Assembly: GCF_019042655.1 (NCBI RefSeq)
Contig: NZ_JAHPZO010000002.1
Location: 1-64,000, forward strand
Reading direction: 5' to 3'
Source: Planococcus sp. CP5-4_YE
Lineage (GTDB): Bacteria; Bacillota; Bacilli; Bacillales_A; Planococcaceae
Length of the DNA stretch: 64,000 nucleotides
Shown here: piece after piece, positions 17,008 through 26,612 of the stretch
Layout: each line of letters opens with the position of its first letter
How positions within the stretch are numbered: position 1 is the first letter of the stretch
Notes under the pieces: model-generated
The model's database searches: none
Seen by the model: the letters and a program-made list of their open reading frames with translations, nothing else
What the model was told of the DNA's origin: nothing
Translations under genes and position numbers: made by a program

Positions 17008-18362
17008 TGGCCGATAAACGGTTCGATCACTTTTTCAAGCGCCATGCCGCGCGAACCTTTGACGAGGACAGCTGTATCTTTCTTAACGTTTTTTTTCAAA
17101 AGATCGATGATCGGGCCGTATTCGTCTTCGCTCCACAACAATTTCCCTTTATAAGAAGTGGCCAGTTTGTCGTAAAGCCATTTCATGCGCGGACCGTAAA
17201 GGCAGACCCCTTCAAGTTCCAGGCCAATCGAACTTGCCAGCTCTTCATGGAAGTGCTGTTCATTTTCGCCAAGTTCCAGCATATCGCCAAGCACAGCCCA
17301 TTTTGTTTCTTTCATCGTCGTCTCACGGATGAAGTTCAGTGCCGCTTTCACGGAAGTCGGTGCCGCGTTGTACGCATCATTAATGAACACTGCCCCGTTT
17401 TCCGCAGGCACCAATTGCATACGCATATCGGTCAGCGCTGCATTTTTCAATGAGCGGCGGATTTCTTCTTCCGTCAATCCGGCTTCCAGGGCGATCAAAA
17501 TCGCCGGCAAAGTGTTTTTCACCTGATGTTCACCCAGGACGGGGATGGAGAACTTCGCGTCGATGATGCCATTGACCAAGAAGTTGCTGCCGTCTTCGGT
17601 CGCTTTGATATCGGTCACGCTCAATTCATTATCCGGGCCAAAGCCGAACGATACCGCTTGCGTGAAATCTTCAACAAACGGCAACAGCAAAGGCTCATCG
17701 CCGTCGTAGAAAAGTTTGCCATGTTGCTCCAGCCCGGCGACGATTTCAAATTTCGCCTCGGCGATTCCTTCTCTCGATCCAAGGTCCTGCATATGCGCTT
17801 CGCCGATATTGGTGATGACCGCATAGTCCGGGCGTGCAAGCTCAGACAAGAATTGAATTTGTCCGAAGCCACTCATGCCCATTTCGAGGACCACGTATTT
17901 GGTGTCTTCATCCAAAGACAGGATCGTCAGCGGCAACCCGAGTTCATTATTGAAATTGCCTTGCGTTTTCTGGACTTTATAATATGGCTTCAATACGCTC
18001 GCGACCAGATCTTTCGTCGAGGTTTTGCCGTTGGATCCGGTAATTCCGATCACGGTCGCCTTCAATTCATTGCGGTAAGCGCGCGCCATTTCCTGCAACG
18101 CTTTTTCGCAATCGTCAACGATCAATAACGGCAAATCGGACGGCGGTTCCGGTTCGTCGCTCTGCCATAAAGCACCAGCAGCCCCAGCCTCGATCGCGTA
18201 GCGAACATATTTATGGCCATTGGCATTTTCGCCGCGGAACGGAATGAACAAATCGCCCGGCTTCAGCGTCCGCGTATTGATCGACACGCCAGTCACTTCA
18301 ATCCCTTTTAAATTCGTCTTGATGTCGAGCCATCCGGCTATCTGTTCAATCGTTTTTTTCAT
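17004..18362 (-). CDS. murF: UDP-N-acetylmuramoyl-tripeptide--D-alanyl-D-alanine ligase
   Basis: This 452-residue Mur ligase adds D-Ala-D-Ala to UDP-MurNAc-tripeptide. The ATP loop GITGSNGKTST lies near 110, with the Mur-ligase NDAYNAAPTS segment near 325. The frame opens 22 codons earlier, but that stretch overlaps the end of ddl; GGGGAG lies 6 bases before ATG 18362. It follows ddl by 13 bases, which supplies its substrate. Confidence 0.96.
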   Translation of the reverse strand: MKKTIEQIAGWLDIKTNLKGIEVTGVSINTRTLKPGDLFIPFRGENANGHKYVRYAIEAGAAGALWQSDEPEPPSDLPLLIVDDCEKALQEMARAYRNELKATVIGITGSNGKTSTKDLVASVLKPYYKVQKTQGNFNNELGLPLTILSLDEDTKYVVLEMGMSGFGQIQFLSELARPDYAVITNIGEAHMQDLGSREGIAEAKFEIVAGLEQHGKLFYDGDEPLLLPFVEDFTQAVSFGFGPDNELSVTDIKATEDGSNFLVNGIIDAKFSIPVLGEHQVKNTLPAILIALEAGLTEEEIRRSLKNAALTDMRMQLVPAENGAVFINDAYNAAPTSVKAALNFIRETTMKETKWAVLGDMLELGENEQHFHEELASSIGLELEGVCLYGPRMKWLYDKLATSYKGKLLWSEDEYGPIIDLLKKNVKKDTAVLVKGSRGMALEKVIEPFIGQ

Positions 18363-18375
18363 AGGTTCTCCCCAC

Positions 18376-19446
18376 TCAATCCATTTTAAATTGCAATAAT
18401 TGTTTTTCTTCGAAACGTTCAATAGCAAGTGCGATCAGTTTCTCGATTAAGTCAGGATACTCAAGACCGGTATGCTGCCACAACAGCGGGAACATGCTGT
18501 ACGGCGTAAAGCCTGGCAAGGTATTGACTTCGTTGATGATGATCTCATTTGCATCTGTCACGAAAAAGTCTGCGCGCACGAGGCCTGTGCAATCGAGGAT
18601 CTTGAACGCTTTTTTGGCGGACTCGACGAGTTCTGGATAAACCGATTCTGGCAATTCCGCCGGGATGATCATCGCCGTGTTGCCGTCTTTGTATTTTGCT
18701 TGGTAATCATAGAAAGCTTTCAACGGTTTGATTTCGCCTGCCACTGAGCATTCCGGCTCATCGTTCCCAAGCACGCCCACTTCAATTTCACGGCCGACGA
18801 CGCCTTGTTCAATGACGATTTTCCGGTCAAATTTAAGTGCTTCCTCCACCGCAGCAATCAGTTCTTCGCGTGATTCAGCTTTGCTGATGCCGACGCTAGA
18901 ACCAAGGTTTGCCGGCTTGACGAATACTGGCCATGTTAGTTCTTGCTCGACTTTGTCCAGCCACAGATCCTGGCCGTTTTTCCAATCGCGGCGCAGGAAA
19001 TAGACATAAGGCGTCTGGTTCAACCCGGCTTGTTCAAACAATTGCTTCATGACTACTTTGTCCATGCCTGCTGATGAGGCGAGAACGCCATTGCCGACGT
19101 AAGGCAAATTCATCACTTCGAGTAACCCTTGCACCGTGCCGTCTTCACCGTTCGGGCCGTGGAGCAATGGAATGATGACATCAAGTGCTTGCTCTTGATC
19201 ATTTGGAAGGAAACTGGAAATGTCGTTATTGCGTTCCGCATCCCCTGCCAGTTGAAGTTCTTCTATAGAAGAAACAGGCCCAGCTAAAGGCGTGCCTTTT
19301 CGCCATTCGCCTTCTTGTGTGATGTAGATCGGGTAAACTTCGTATTTATCAAAATCAAGCGCTTTAGAGAATGCGCTCGCTGTCGTCAAAGATACTTCGT
19401 GTTCAGCGGATTTGCCGCCGTATAAAAGCCCAATTCGTTTTTTCAT
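18376..19446 (-). CDS. ddl: D-alanine--D-alanine ligase
   Basis: This 356-residue ATP-grasp enzyme joins two D-alanines. It has [14 protein letters not shown] at the N terminus, [25 protein letters not shown], and the metal-binding [14 protein letters not shown]. It heads the ddl-murF-hydrolase operon. The preceding 170 bases hold only the promoter region and the terminator of the next gene. Confidence 0.97.
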   Translation of the reverse strand: MKKRIGLLYGGKSAEHEVSLTTASAFSKALDFDKYEVYPIYITQEGEWRKGTPLAGPVSSIEELQLAGDAERNNDISSFLPNDQEQALDVIIPLLHGPNGEDGTVQGLLEVMNLPYVGNGVLASSAGMDKVVMKQLFEQAGLNQTPYVYFLRRDWKNGQDLWLDKVEQELTWPVFVKPANLGSSVGISKAESREELIAAVEEALKFDRKIVIEQGVVGREIEVGVLGNDEPECSVAGEIKPLKAFYDYQAKYKDGNTAMIIPAELPESVYPELVESAKKAFKILDCTGLVRADFFVTDANEIIINEVNTLPGFTPYSMFPLLWQHTGLEYPDLIEKLIALAIERFEEKQLLQFKMD

Positions 19447-19589
19447 TAATGACCCTCATTTCGTTTTGCATATTGCTTAGTTTATCACGAACGTTGTCAG
19501 CCGAAAAATCTTTTTGTCAGTGGCTGTAAAATCCCAGCGGCACCATCCGTCTGGACAGGAAATTGCACTCCCCTGCAATATACCCGAAA

Positions 19590-19626
19590 AACAAAAATGA
19601 TACCCGCAAACAAACGGGTATCATTT
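19590..19626 (-). terminator. Terminator of the 19621-20391 gene
   Basis: AAATGATACCCG (19595-19606) pairs perfectly with CGGGTATCATTT (19615-19626), followed on the minus strand by a T-rich stretch. The stem includes the stop codon. Confidence 0.85.
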
Positions 19627-20391
19627 CCAGCCTTTTTGTTTTCTGTCGTAGACAATCCGTCCCGATAGCGGCTTGCGGATCGTTTCCCCGAGATCTTCCC
19701 AGAACTCGTCCATAAAATCGATTTCGCCAACGGTCCGGACGTGGAGTTCGATTGTATTTTTCGTCTTTTCAGGGTCAGCCAGCGACAGCAGAACCCCTTC
19801 GCCCATGTCCATGCGCAGCTTATGGAATTGTTCTTTCGGCAGCTCAGGAATCAAGTCCCTCATGCGGCGACGGAAGAAATGCTGGCCGTTCGTTTCTTTG
19901 CGGATGATTTGCGTAAAATGATTGGCAATTAAGGCGCCGAGTTTTTCCATGCGCCGGAAATAGATTTTCGTCCATTCCTTTTCCTCGCCTGCTAAATACA
20001 CATAATCGTTTTGCAGCGTCGTGAAGAACGGGCTTTTCACCGGTTCTTTTTTATGCCCCAAGTAGAGAAGTTCCGCCTGCTCCTGCGCAGTCAATGAATT
20101 TAATTGCTTTTCACTGCGAAAATCGACCCAACAGAATTCACTTCTTTTATTGGAACGCGCCCTTTTTAATTGGCTGTATTCTTCTCTTGTTGCGAAGTCC
20201 AGATGGGTATGCATATTAAAAGAAGCTTCCTCATACGGATGCTTCAAAAGCAATAAATTCTCCGGCATATCGACCGCCTCGAGAAAATGCCCGAAGCCAA
20301 AACCGCTAAAGAGCGCCATCCGATCCGCTTCGCTCACATAGATATATAAATGCTGTATGTAAAAATCCGTCTTCAACGGCCTTTTCTCCAT
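19621..20391 (-). CDS. Unrecognised conserved-looking protein
   Basis: I do not recognise this 256-residue soluble protein. It is rich in charged and aromatic residues, has no signal peptide or membrane segment, and shows no nucleotide-binding loop. The frame opens at 20460, but GGAG lies 8 bases before the ATG at 20391. It is monocistronic with its own terminator, and lies between ddl and the divergent rodA. Coding is well supported by frame length, ribosome binding site and codon choice. Confidence 0.8.
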   Translation of the reverse strand: MEKRPLKTDFYIQHLYIYVSEADRMALFSGFGFGHFLEAVDMPENLLLLKHPYEEASFNMHTHLDFATREEYSQLKRARSNKRSEFCWVDFRSEKQLNSLTAQEQAELLYLGHKKEPVKSPFFTTLQNDYVYLAGEEKEWTKIYFRRMEKLGALIANHFTQIIRKETNGQHFFRRRMRDLIPELPKEQFHKLRMDMGEGVLLSLADPEKTKNTIELHVRTVGEIDFMDEFWEDLGETIRKPLSGRIVYDRKQKGWK

Positions 20392-20549
20392 GTGCCCCAC
20401 TCCATTTCCTATCTCATTATACGGCTTGGGGGGCCGGTTAGGAAACATTCCTGTTTTCAAATCGTCATTACTTTTTGCATGCGCACAAGTTTAGCATATG
20501 CTGTATAATGATGGGCGTTATAGATTAAGAAAAGTATGGGTGAATTGAT

Positions 20550-21734
20550 ATGCAAACTAACAAGAGCTTTTCCGATCGTTTCGATTGGTCGCTCACCTTT
20601 ATATTGTTCCTGTTTTTCATCGTCAGCTTGGTCGCGATCTCTTCTGCCCAGACTTCGGGGCAGTACTTGACCAATTTCGTCCCGCGCCAGGCGTTGTTCT
20701 ACATCGTGTCGGCCGGGATGATTGCGGTATTGATGTACTTCGATACCGATCAATACAAAAAGATGGCGTATTATTTGTACGGGGCGGGAATCCTGCTCTT
20801 GCTCGCTTTGATGATCGCGCCGGACGGGCAAGGCCAGATCGCACAGCCAATCAATGGCGCAAAAGCTTGGTTTCATACGCCATTCGTCAATATCCAGCCA
20901 GCCGAGTTCATGAAAACCTTCTATATTTTAGCGCTCGCGAAAATGATTTCTTCGCATCATGAACATCATTTGCTGAGCACTATTAAAACCGATTTACTGT
21001 TGCTCGGGAAAATCGCCTTCATGCTCGCGGTTCCGCTCGGCTTCATCCTGCTCCAGCCCGACCTTGGAACGGCGCTCGTATTCATTGCCATTACATTGGC
21101 CATCGTCGTCGTCTCCGGAATTTCCTGGAAAATCATCTTGCCAAGCTTCGGCGGCGTGGCGCTCATAGGCGTCACCTTGTTGTGGATGACGCTCAATATG
21201 CAGGAATTGCTTGGACGCATCGGCTTGAAGCCCTATATGTTTGAGCGCATCTACACATGGCTTGATCCTTACTCCTATGCGGAATCAGGCGGTTACAACC
21301 TGATCGCTGCATTGAATGCGATTGGTTCAGGGGAAGTGTTCGGAAAAGGCTACCAAGGCCGCCAAGTATACGTTCCCGAAAACCATACCGATTTCATCTT
21401 TACCGTCATCTCGGAAGATTTTGGCTTTATTGGGGCAAGCGCCGTCATTATTTTGTTCTTCATGCTCATTTACCATTTGACGAAAATCACGCTTCAATTC
21501 AAGGATACTTTTAGTACCTATGTGTGCGCCGGCATTATCGCAATGATCACGTTCCACGTCTTCCAGAATATCGGCATGACGATCCAATTGCTGCCGATTA
21601 CAGGGATCCCTCTTCCTTTCATCAGCTACGGGGGCAGTTCTTTGATCGGTAATATGCTCGCGCTCGGCGTCGTCTTCAGCATGCGGTTCCATCATAAGAA
21701 CTATATGTTCGATCGCTCCAACCAAAATTCATAA
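20550..21734 (+). CDS. rodA: RodA/FtsW-family peptidoglycan polymerase
   Basis: This 394-residue SEDS protein has about ten membrane segments and the family signatures QPDLGTALVF and PFISYGGSS. SEDS proteins polymerise lipid II, RodA in wall elongation. The RodA assignment over FtsW or SpoVE is an inference from compact length and the absence of division genes nearby. TATAAT lies at 20504-20509. A terminator follows directly. Confidence 0.9.
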   Translation: MQTNKSFSDRFDWSLTFILFLFFIVSLVAISSAQTSGQYLTNFVPRQALFYIVSAGMIAVLMYFDTDQYKKMAYYLYGAGILLLLALMIAPDGQGQIAQPINGAKAWFHTPFVNIQPAEFMKTFYILALAKMISSHHEHHLLSTIKTDLLLLGKIAFMLAVPLGFILLQPDLGTALVFIAITLAIVVVSGISWKIILPSFGGVALIGVTLLWMTLNMQELLGRIGLKPYMFERIYTWLDPYSYAESGGYNLIAALNAIGSGEVFGKGYQGRQVYVPENHTDFIFTVISEDFGFIGASAVIILFFMLIYHLTKITLQFKDTFSTYVCAGIIAMITFHVFQNIGMTIQLLPITGIPLPFISYGGSSLIGNMLALGVVFSMRFHHKNYMFDRSNQNS

Positions 21735-21742
21735 GCTCAATA

Positions 21743-21776
21743 AAAAACTCCGGCGCATTGGGCGTCGGAGTTTTTT
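21743..21776. terminator. Bidirectional terminator between rodA and the small gene
   Basis: AACTCCGGCGC pairs with GCGTCGGAGTT, with six T on the plus strand and a T run on the minus strand as well. Its edge overlaps the stop codon of the small minus-strand gene. Confidence 0.9.
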
Positions 21777-21918
21777 ATGAAGAATGCGATGAAGCTTGCG
21801 TCGGTTGCGGCAATGCCAGGGTTTTGCTCAGCTCTACACGGGATTTTGTTATCGTGGCTTGAACGCCAAGTTTTGCCAGATTCGATACAATGTTGCGGAT
21901 CTCTCCATTTTTAATCAT
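21775..21918 (-). CDS. Small protein of 47 residues, function unknown
   Basis: An ATG at 21918 with GAGGTG seven bases upstream opens a 47-residue frame beginning MIKNGEIRNIVSNLAKLG and ending in a Ser/His-rich tail. It is basic, soluble and not a known toxin by eye. It has a candidate promoter at 22021-22049 and ends inside a bidirectional terminator, so it is a complete transcription unit. No family is recognised. Confidence 0.7.
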   Translation of the reverse strand: MIKNGEIRNIVSNLAKLGVQATITKSRVELSKTLALPQPTQASSHSS

Positions 21919-22020
21919 CCATGATCACCTCTTTATAGAGTAGTTGTTGCTATTTGGACGTGTGCAGATCTCGCTGATGTGACTGTTCCGTTCGAAATAG
22001 TTGACTTTTCTTTATCTACG

Positions 22021-22049
22021 TATATAATACCATCATTTCAGGGTTTCAA
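22021..22049 (-). promoter_or_regulatory. Candidate sigma-A promoter for the 47-residue gene
   Basis: On the minus strand TTGAAA (22044-22049) and TATATA (22021-22026) are separated by 17 bases, about 100 bases ahead of the start. Confidence 0.5.
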
Positions 22050-22091
22050 ACGTATCAATTTGATGACAAATGAAAAGCTTGAGTTAATTCC

Positions 22092-22120
22092 TTGATTTAC
22101 ATACCCCCTTAAGGTATGCT
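22092..22120 (+). promoter_or_regulatory. csoR-copZ promoter with embedded CsoR operator
   Basis: TTGATT (22092-22097) and TATGCT (22115-22120) are 17 bases apart. The spacer holds the interrupted palindrome ATACCCCCTTAAGGTAT (22101-22117), the usual C-rich/G-rich CsoR site. A repressor bound here would block RNA polymerase until copper is present. Confidence 0.8.
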
Positions 22121-22202
22121 CGGATTGTAATCGGGACTATCCACTTTGGAGTGGATCAGGTTGGCGAATGATTCGCCAGCCGAAAAATGGGAGGGGTTTC
22201 GA

Positions 22203-22523
22203 ATGAGTGAAGCAATCGAAGAAATGCCAGCCTCCGATGCCTGTAGAAAAAGCCACCATCCCCCTTCGGTCAAACGGGATTTGACGAACCGGCTGAATCG
22301 CATCGAAGGGCAAGTGCGCGGCATCAAAGGCATGGTCGACCGGGATGTCTATTGTGATGACATTATTACGCAATTGGCTGCTACCCAGTCTGCATTGAAC
22401 AGCGTAACGAAAGTGCTGCTCGACGGCCATTTAAAAGGCTGTGTCAAAGACCGCCTGGCTTCAGGCGATGAAGAGATTCTTGACGAATTGCTCATCACGT
22501 TCCAAAAATTGATGAGAAAATAA
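22203..22523 (+). CDS. csoR: CsoR-type copper-sensing repressor
   Basis: This 106-residue all-helical DUF156 protein has the Cu(I) ligand set C-H-C: Cys in RDVYCDD, His and Cys in DGHLKGCV. Cu(I) binding releases CsoR from DNA. The N terminus carries an additional DACRKSHH segment that could be a further metal-binding element. The frame opens upstream, but GGGAGGGG lies 7 bases before ATG 22203. It heads csoR-copZ, behind a CsoR-type operator. Confidence 0.93.
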   Translation: MSEAIEEMPASDACRKSHHPPSVKRDLTNRLNRIEGQVRGIKGMVDRDVYCDDIITQLAATQSALNSVTKVLLDGHLKGCVKDRLASGDEEILDELLITFQKLMRK

Positions 22524-22570
22524 AATAGAGGAAGCGATCTGCTTTCCACATAACTAAGGAGGAATTTTTC

Positions 22571-22792
22571 ATGAAAGAACAAGTCCATTTGCAAGTAAGC
22601 GGCATGAGCTGTCAACATTGTGTAAAATCCGTAGAAGACAGCGTCGGCGCACTTTCTGGCGTCGAAAAAGTAGATGTTTCACTTGAACAAGGCGCAGTGG
22701 ATGTCACATATGACAGCGCGAATGTCGATGTGGCGCAAATCGCCTCAGCTATCGAAGATCAAGGCTATGATGTAGCAGCATTGAGCGAATAA
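22571..22792 (+). CDS. copZ: Copper chaperone CopZ
   Basis: This 73-residue HMA-domain protein carries the Cu(I) motif GMSCQHC at residues 11-17 and would deliver copper to CopA. It is preceded by a strong AAGGAGG and follows csoR by 47 bases. A terminator overlaps its last codons, so copA is not simply read through. Confidence 0.95.
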   Translation: MKEQVHLQVSGMSCQHCVKSVEDSVGALSGVEKVDVSLEQGAVDVTYDSANVDVAQIASAIEDQGYDVAALSE

Positions 22793-22816
22793 CTGCGGAA
22801 ACGCAGTTATTTTTTT
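22789..22816 (+). terminator. Terminator between copZ and copA
   Basis: ATAACTGCG (22789-22797) pairs with CGCAGTTAT (22802-22810), followed by a T run. It separates copZ from copA. Confidence 0.8.
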
Positions 22817-22825
22817 CAAAACAAT

Positions 22826-22842
22826 ATACCCCTATAAGGTAT
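22826..22842 (+). promoter_or_regulatory. Second CsoR-type operator, before copA
   Basis: ATACCCCTATAAGGTAT closely resembles the site at 22101-22117. It lies only 16 bases before the copA ATG. No matching -35/-10 pair is obvious. If the TAT at its right edge were part of a -10 box, transcription would start at the gene itself, so the exact promoter is uncertain. Confidence 0.7.
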
Positions 22843-22858
22843 GAAGGTGGGATTCCCA

Positions 22859-25246
22859 ATGGCAATAAAGCAAACGGAATTGCCGATCACCGGCATGACC
22901 TGTGCCGCGTGTGCAAACCGGGTCGAGAAAGGCTTGCAGAAGCTCCCTGGCGTGTCCGAGGCGACGGTCAATTTCGCAACTGAAAAAGCATCGGTCAATT
23001 TCGATGACGAACAATCCAATTTGAACGATTTGCATCAAAAAGTCGAACAGCTCGGCTATGGCATCCAGCAAGAAGAAGTCGATTTTTCGATCCAGGGCAT
23101 GACATGCGCAAACTGTTCAGCACGGATCGAAAAGGCGCTGAACCGAATGGACGGTGTCGAAAACGCGACAATCAATTTGGCGCTAGAAAGCGGCCATGTG
23201 GTTTACAGCCCAGGCACTTTGACTCCTGAAGCTTTCGTCCAAAAGATCCAATCGCTCGGCTATGACGCCGTGCTCGAGCAGGACCAGCAGGAAGCAACCG
23301 ATTACAAAGAACAGGAAATCAAGAAAAAGACTCGCCTTTTCTGGATATCTGCCGCTTTCTCGCTGCCGCTCCTGTGGACGATGTTCAGCCACTTTACATT
23401 CACGTCCTGGATGTATGTTCCGGAATTCCTGATGAACCCATTTATGCAATGGGCGCTCGCAACGCCAGTGCAGTTCTGGGTCGGGGCGACCTTCTACAAA
23501 GGCGCTTATTTCGCCTTAAAAAACAAAAGCGCCAATATGGATGTATTGGTTGCACTCGGTACATCGGCCGCCTATTTTTACAGCGTCTATCTGGTCCTTG
23601 CAAACTTAGGGATGGGCCATAATATGGGCTTGTATTTCGAAACGAGCGCTGTCTTGATTACTTTGATCGTTCTCGGCAAAGTATTTGAAGCCCGCGCGAA
23701 AGGCCGCTCGTCCGACGCCATCAAGAAACTGATGAAGCTGCAGCCGCAGCATGCACTCATCGAACGCGGCGCAGAATTCATTAGCGTACCGATCGCAGAA
23801 GTTAGAGAAGGCGATATGCTGTTGATCAAACCCGGTGCTTCCATCCCTGTTGATGCAGCGGTTATCTCCGGAAGTTCCGCTGTCGACGAATCGATGCTGA
23901 CGGGCGAAAGCCTGCCGGTCGATAAAAACGAGGGAGATGCGGTATATGCCGCGACTGTCAACGCCAACGGTTCCTTGAAAGTCCGCGCCGATAAAATCGG
24001 CAAAGAAACTGTGCTGTCGAACATCATCCGCGTCGTCGAACAGGCGCAAGGCTCGAAAGCGCCAATCCAGCGGCTGGCTGACCAGATTTCCGGAATCTTC
24101 GTCCCGATCGTTGTCGGAATTGCGATCATGACCTTCCTCGTCTGGTACTTCCTGGCCGCTCCCGGAGATTTTGCAGCGGCGCTGACCAGCACGGTCGCCG
24201 TACTTGTCATCGCCTGCCCTTGTGCTTTGGGACTTGCGACACCTACTTCAATCATGGCAGGTTCCGGACGTTCCGCTGAACAAGGCGTGTTGTTCAAAAC
24301 AGCGGAATCGCTGGAAACGACAAAGCATATCGACACGATCGTGCTCGATAAGACCGGCACCATCACCAACGGCAAACCGGTCGTCACTGACTTCATCCCG
24401 GCGCCGGATGTCGATACCGAACAAGTCAAACGGCTTGTGGCTAGCGCGGAAAGCGAATCCGAGCACCCCGTTGCACAGGCAATCGCAGACTTCGGTGCTG
24501 CTGGGCTTGCGATCAGCAGATTTGAAGCAGTTCCTGGACATGGCATCAAAGCGCATGTGGATGGCCAGGATGTTTGGGTCGGCAACCGCCGCTTGCTCGA
24601 TGGCATCGCAGTCGACGAACAAGCGGCTGAACAGTTGGAACAAGACGGCAAGACGGCAATGTTCATTGCCATCGACGGAAAATACGCGGGCCTTATCGCT
24701 GTCGCAGACACGATCAAGGATTCCGCAAAAGCCGCAGTCGAAGAAATGAAACGCATGGGACTTCGCGTCGTCATGCTGACTGGCGACCAGCAGCGCACCG
24801 CCGATGCCATCGCCAGACAAGTCGGCATCGATGAAGTCGTAGCCGATGTATTGCCTGCTGAAAAAGCGGGACATGTGGCGAAGTTGCAAGAACAAGGGCG
24901 CAAAGTCGCGATGGCTGGAGACGGCTTGAACGATGCACCGGCACTTGCGACCGCGGATATCGGCATGGCCATGGGCACTGGCACCGCAATCGCCATGGAA
25001 GCGGCCGACATCACTTTGATGCAAGGTGATTTGATGCGCGTCGCAGATGCTGTTCGCATGAGCCGCCTGACCGTCCGCAACATCAAGCAAAACTTGTTCT
25101 GGGCGCTCGCCTACAATTCGGTCGGCATTCCGATTGCCGCTGCCGGCTTCCTTGCACCTTGGCTCGCAGGTGCCGCGATGGCGTTCAGTTCCGTTTCCGT
25201 TGTCATGAACGCATTGCGTTTACAGCGCGTTAAATTGAATAAGTAA
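22859..25246 (+). CDS. copA: Copper-exporting P1B-type ATPase CopA
   Basis: This 795-residue pump has two N-terminal HMA domains (GMTCAACA near 13; GMTCANCS near 81), a membrane CPC motif ([10 protein letters not shown]), the phosphorylation site [15 protein letters not shown] and GDGLNDAPA. It exports Cu(I) from the cytoplasm. ATG 22841 is in frame but lies within the operator; GAAGGTGG precedes ATG 22859 at proper distance. Neighbours csoR and copZ complete the module. Confidence 0.97.
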   Translation: MAIKQTELPITGMTCAACANRVEKGLQKLPGVSEATVNFATEKASVNFDDEQSNLNDLHQKVEQLGYGIQQEEVDFSIQGMTCANCSARIEKALNRMDGVENATINLALESGHVVYSPGTLTPEAFVQKIQSLGYDAVLEQDQQEATDYKEQEIKKKTRLFWISAAFSLPLLWTMFSHFTFTSWMYVPEFLMNPFMQWALATPVQFWVGATFYKGAYFALKNKSANMDVLVALGTSAAYFYSVYLVLANLGMGHNMGLYFETSAVLITLIVLGKVFEARAKGRSSDAIKKLMKLQPQHALIERGAEFISVPIAEVREGDMLLIKPGASIPVDAAVISGSSAVDESMLTGESLPVDKNEGDAVYAATVNANGSLKVRADKIGKETVLSNIIRVVEQAQGSKAPIQRLADQISGIFVPIVVGIAIMTFLVWYFLAAPGDFAAALTSTVAVLVIACPCALGLATPTSIMAGSGRSAEQGVLFKTAESLETTKHIDTIVLDKTGTITNGKPVVTDFIPAPDVDTEQVKRLVASAESESEHPVAQAIADFGAAGLAISRFEAVPGHGIKAHVDGQDVWVGNRRLLDGIAVDEQAAEQLEQDGKTAMFIAIDGKYAGLIAVADTIKDSAKAAVEEMKRMGLRVVMLTGDQQRTADAIARQVGIDEVVADVLPAEKAGHVAKLQEQGRKVAMAGDGLNDAPALATADIGMAMGTGTAIAMEAADITLMQGDLMRVADAVRMSRLTVRNIKQNLFWALAYNSVGIPIAAAGFLAPWLAGAAMAFSSVSVVMNALRLQRVKLNK

Positions 25247-25255
25247 CCGATTCCC

Positions 25256-25293
25256 AAAGCTCTCGGCTGCCATCAGGCAAGCGGGAGCTTTTT
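25256..25293 (+). terminator. Terminator after copA
   Basis: AAGCTCTCGGCTGCC pairs imperfectly with GGCAAGCGGGAGCTT, followed by TTTTCG. Confidence 0.7.
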
Positions 25294-25320
25294 CGTTGCC
25301 CATCTTTTTTCTGCTGCCGT

Positions 25321-25349
25321 TGTTCTGAGTGGCAAACAAGAGTAAAATG
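25321..25349 (+). promoter_or_regulatory. Sigma-A promoter of the MFS gene at 25386
   Basis: TTGTTC (25321-25326) and TAAAAT (25344-25349) have a 17-base spacer. The position excludes the longest reading frame (start 25329) and supports ATG 25386. Confidence 0.75.
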
Positions 25350-25385
25350 AAAATACCAGTCTTTGCAGAAAGCAGGAATTCCTTT

Positions 25386-26573
25386 ATGAAGAAAACCATT
25401 TTATTGCTCATGTCCGTCCAATTTTTCGTCTATCTTGGCTTCGGCTTGATCATCCCGATACTCCCCGAGGTGATCGTCCAGCAAGGGTATGCGGACATCC
25501 ATGTTGGAGGATTAATTACAATATATGCTCTATCGTCCTTTTTCACCGCGCCGTTATGGGGAAGATTATCCGACCGCACCGGCCGCAAAAAGCTAATTTT
25601 GGTCGGCCTTGCCGGATTCTCGCTCAGTTTTTTCCTATTCTCGCTATTTCTCGATAATCTCACCCTGCTGTACATGTCGCGCGTTATCGGCGGCTTGTTC
25701 TCGGGTGCGCTTTATACGGCAGTTACGGGATATGTCGCGGACATCACGACAGATGAAGAACGCAATAAATACATGGGCCTTCTCGGCATGTCGATCGGGC
25801 TCGGCTTTATTTTTGGTCCGGCGATTGGCGGCTTGCTCGGAGCAGTCTCTTTGTCCTTGCCATTTACCGCTTCAGCTGTCCTCGTGCTGTTATTGATGGT
25901 CTATGCAAGCATCGTCTTGAAAGAACCGGTGCGTAAAGGCGAAGCGGTCAAACGCAAGCTGCTACCAAAAGGCGCCAGCACGCTTTGGCATTACCGCATC
26001 CGTTATTTGTTCGTATTCTCTTTCATGGTGACATTCCTGCTCGCAGGCTTGGAATCTACATTCCAATTGTTCCAGATTGATCAAATTGAGATTACTCCGC
26101 TTCAACTGGGCTATTTGTTCATGGCCTCAGGCTTTGTGGATGCCGCTATCCAAGGCGGTGTTGTCCGACGCGTAAAGAATGGGACGGAAACACAATGGAT
26201 CATCGGTGCACAGATCGTCACCGCTCTTGGCTTGGTGCTGTTGCCGTTTACGACTAGCTTGGTATTTGCCGGCGTCGCACTCAGCATCTTCACCGCCGGC
26301 AACGCCCTCGCGCGAACTGTGCTCGTCTCGCTCACTTCCAAAGAAGCGGGCGGCAAATATGGGACAGCGGCCGGCATGACCTATTCGATGGATAACCTCG
26401 GGCGCATTATCGGCCCGCTGTTTTTCACTTGGCTACTCACCATGCAATCCGGCGCCATCTATTATCTTTCCGGCGGATTGGCCATTTTCAGCATCATCTT
26501 GATCGTCCTATTCAAAGCTTCCAAAAAATCGTTGCGCTTCACAGAACCAGAAGCCGGCCAGACCCCGGCATAG
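25386..26573 (+). CDS. MFS drug-efflux-type transporter
   Basis: This 395-residue protein has 12 predicted membrane segments and the MFS motif A, GRLSDRTGRKKL, after helix 2. Motif-C-like glycines (GLGFIFGPAIGGLLG) in helix 5 mark a drug:H+ antiporter of the NorA/Blt/Bmr group. The substrate is unknown. AGGA lies 8 bases before the ATG. It is monocistronic, with its own promoter and terminator. Confidence 0.88.
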   Translation: MKKTILLLMSVQFFVYLGFGLIIPILPEVIVQQGYADIHVGGLITIYALSSFFTAPLWGRLSDRTGRKKLILVGLAGFSLSFFLFSLFLDNLTLLYMSRVIGGLFSGALYTAVTGYVADITTDEERNKYMGLLGMSIGLGFIFGPAIGGLLGAVSLSLPFTASAVLVLLLMVYASIVLKEPVRKGEAVKRKLLPKGASTLWHYRIRYLFVFSFMVTFLLAGLESTFQLFQIDQIEITPLQLGYLFMASGFVDAAIQGGVVRRVKNGTETQWIIGAQIVTALGLVLLPFTTSLVFAGVALSIFTAGNALARTVLVSLTSKEAGGKYGTAAGMTYSMDNLGRIIGPLFFTWLLTMQSGAIYYLSGGLAIFSIILIVLFKASKKSLRFTEPEAGQTPA

Positions 26574-26574
26574 C

Positions 26575-26612
26575 CAATCCTCAGACAGCACGGCTGTCTG
26601 GGGATTTTTTTA
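26575..26612 (+). terminator. Terminator of the MFS gene
   Basis: CCTCAGACAGC pairs with GCTGTCTGGGG around ACG, followed by seven T. It touches the stop of the convergent gene. Confidence 0.85.

Noticed and set aside
23587-25090. Long minus-strand frames under copA
   Set aside because: Antisense shadows of a well-supported P-type ATPase gene; low-complexity composition.
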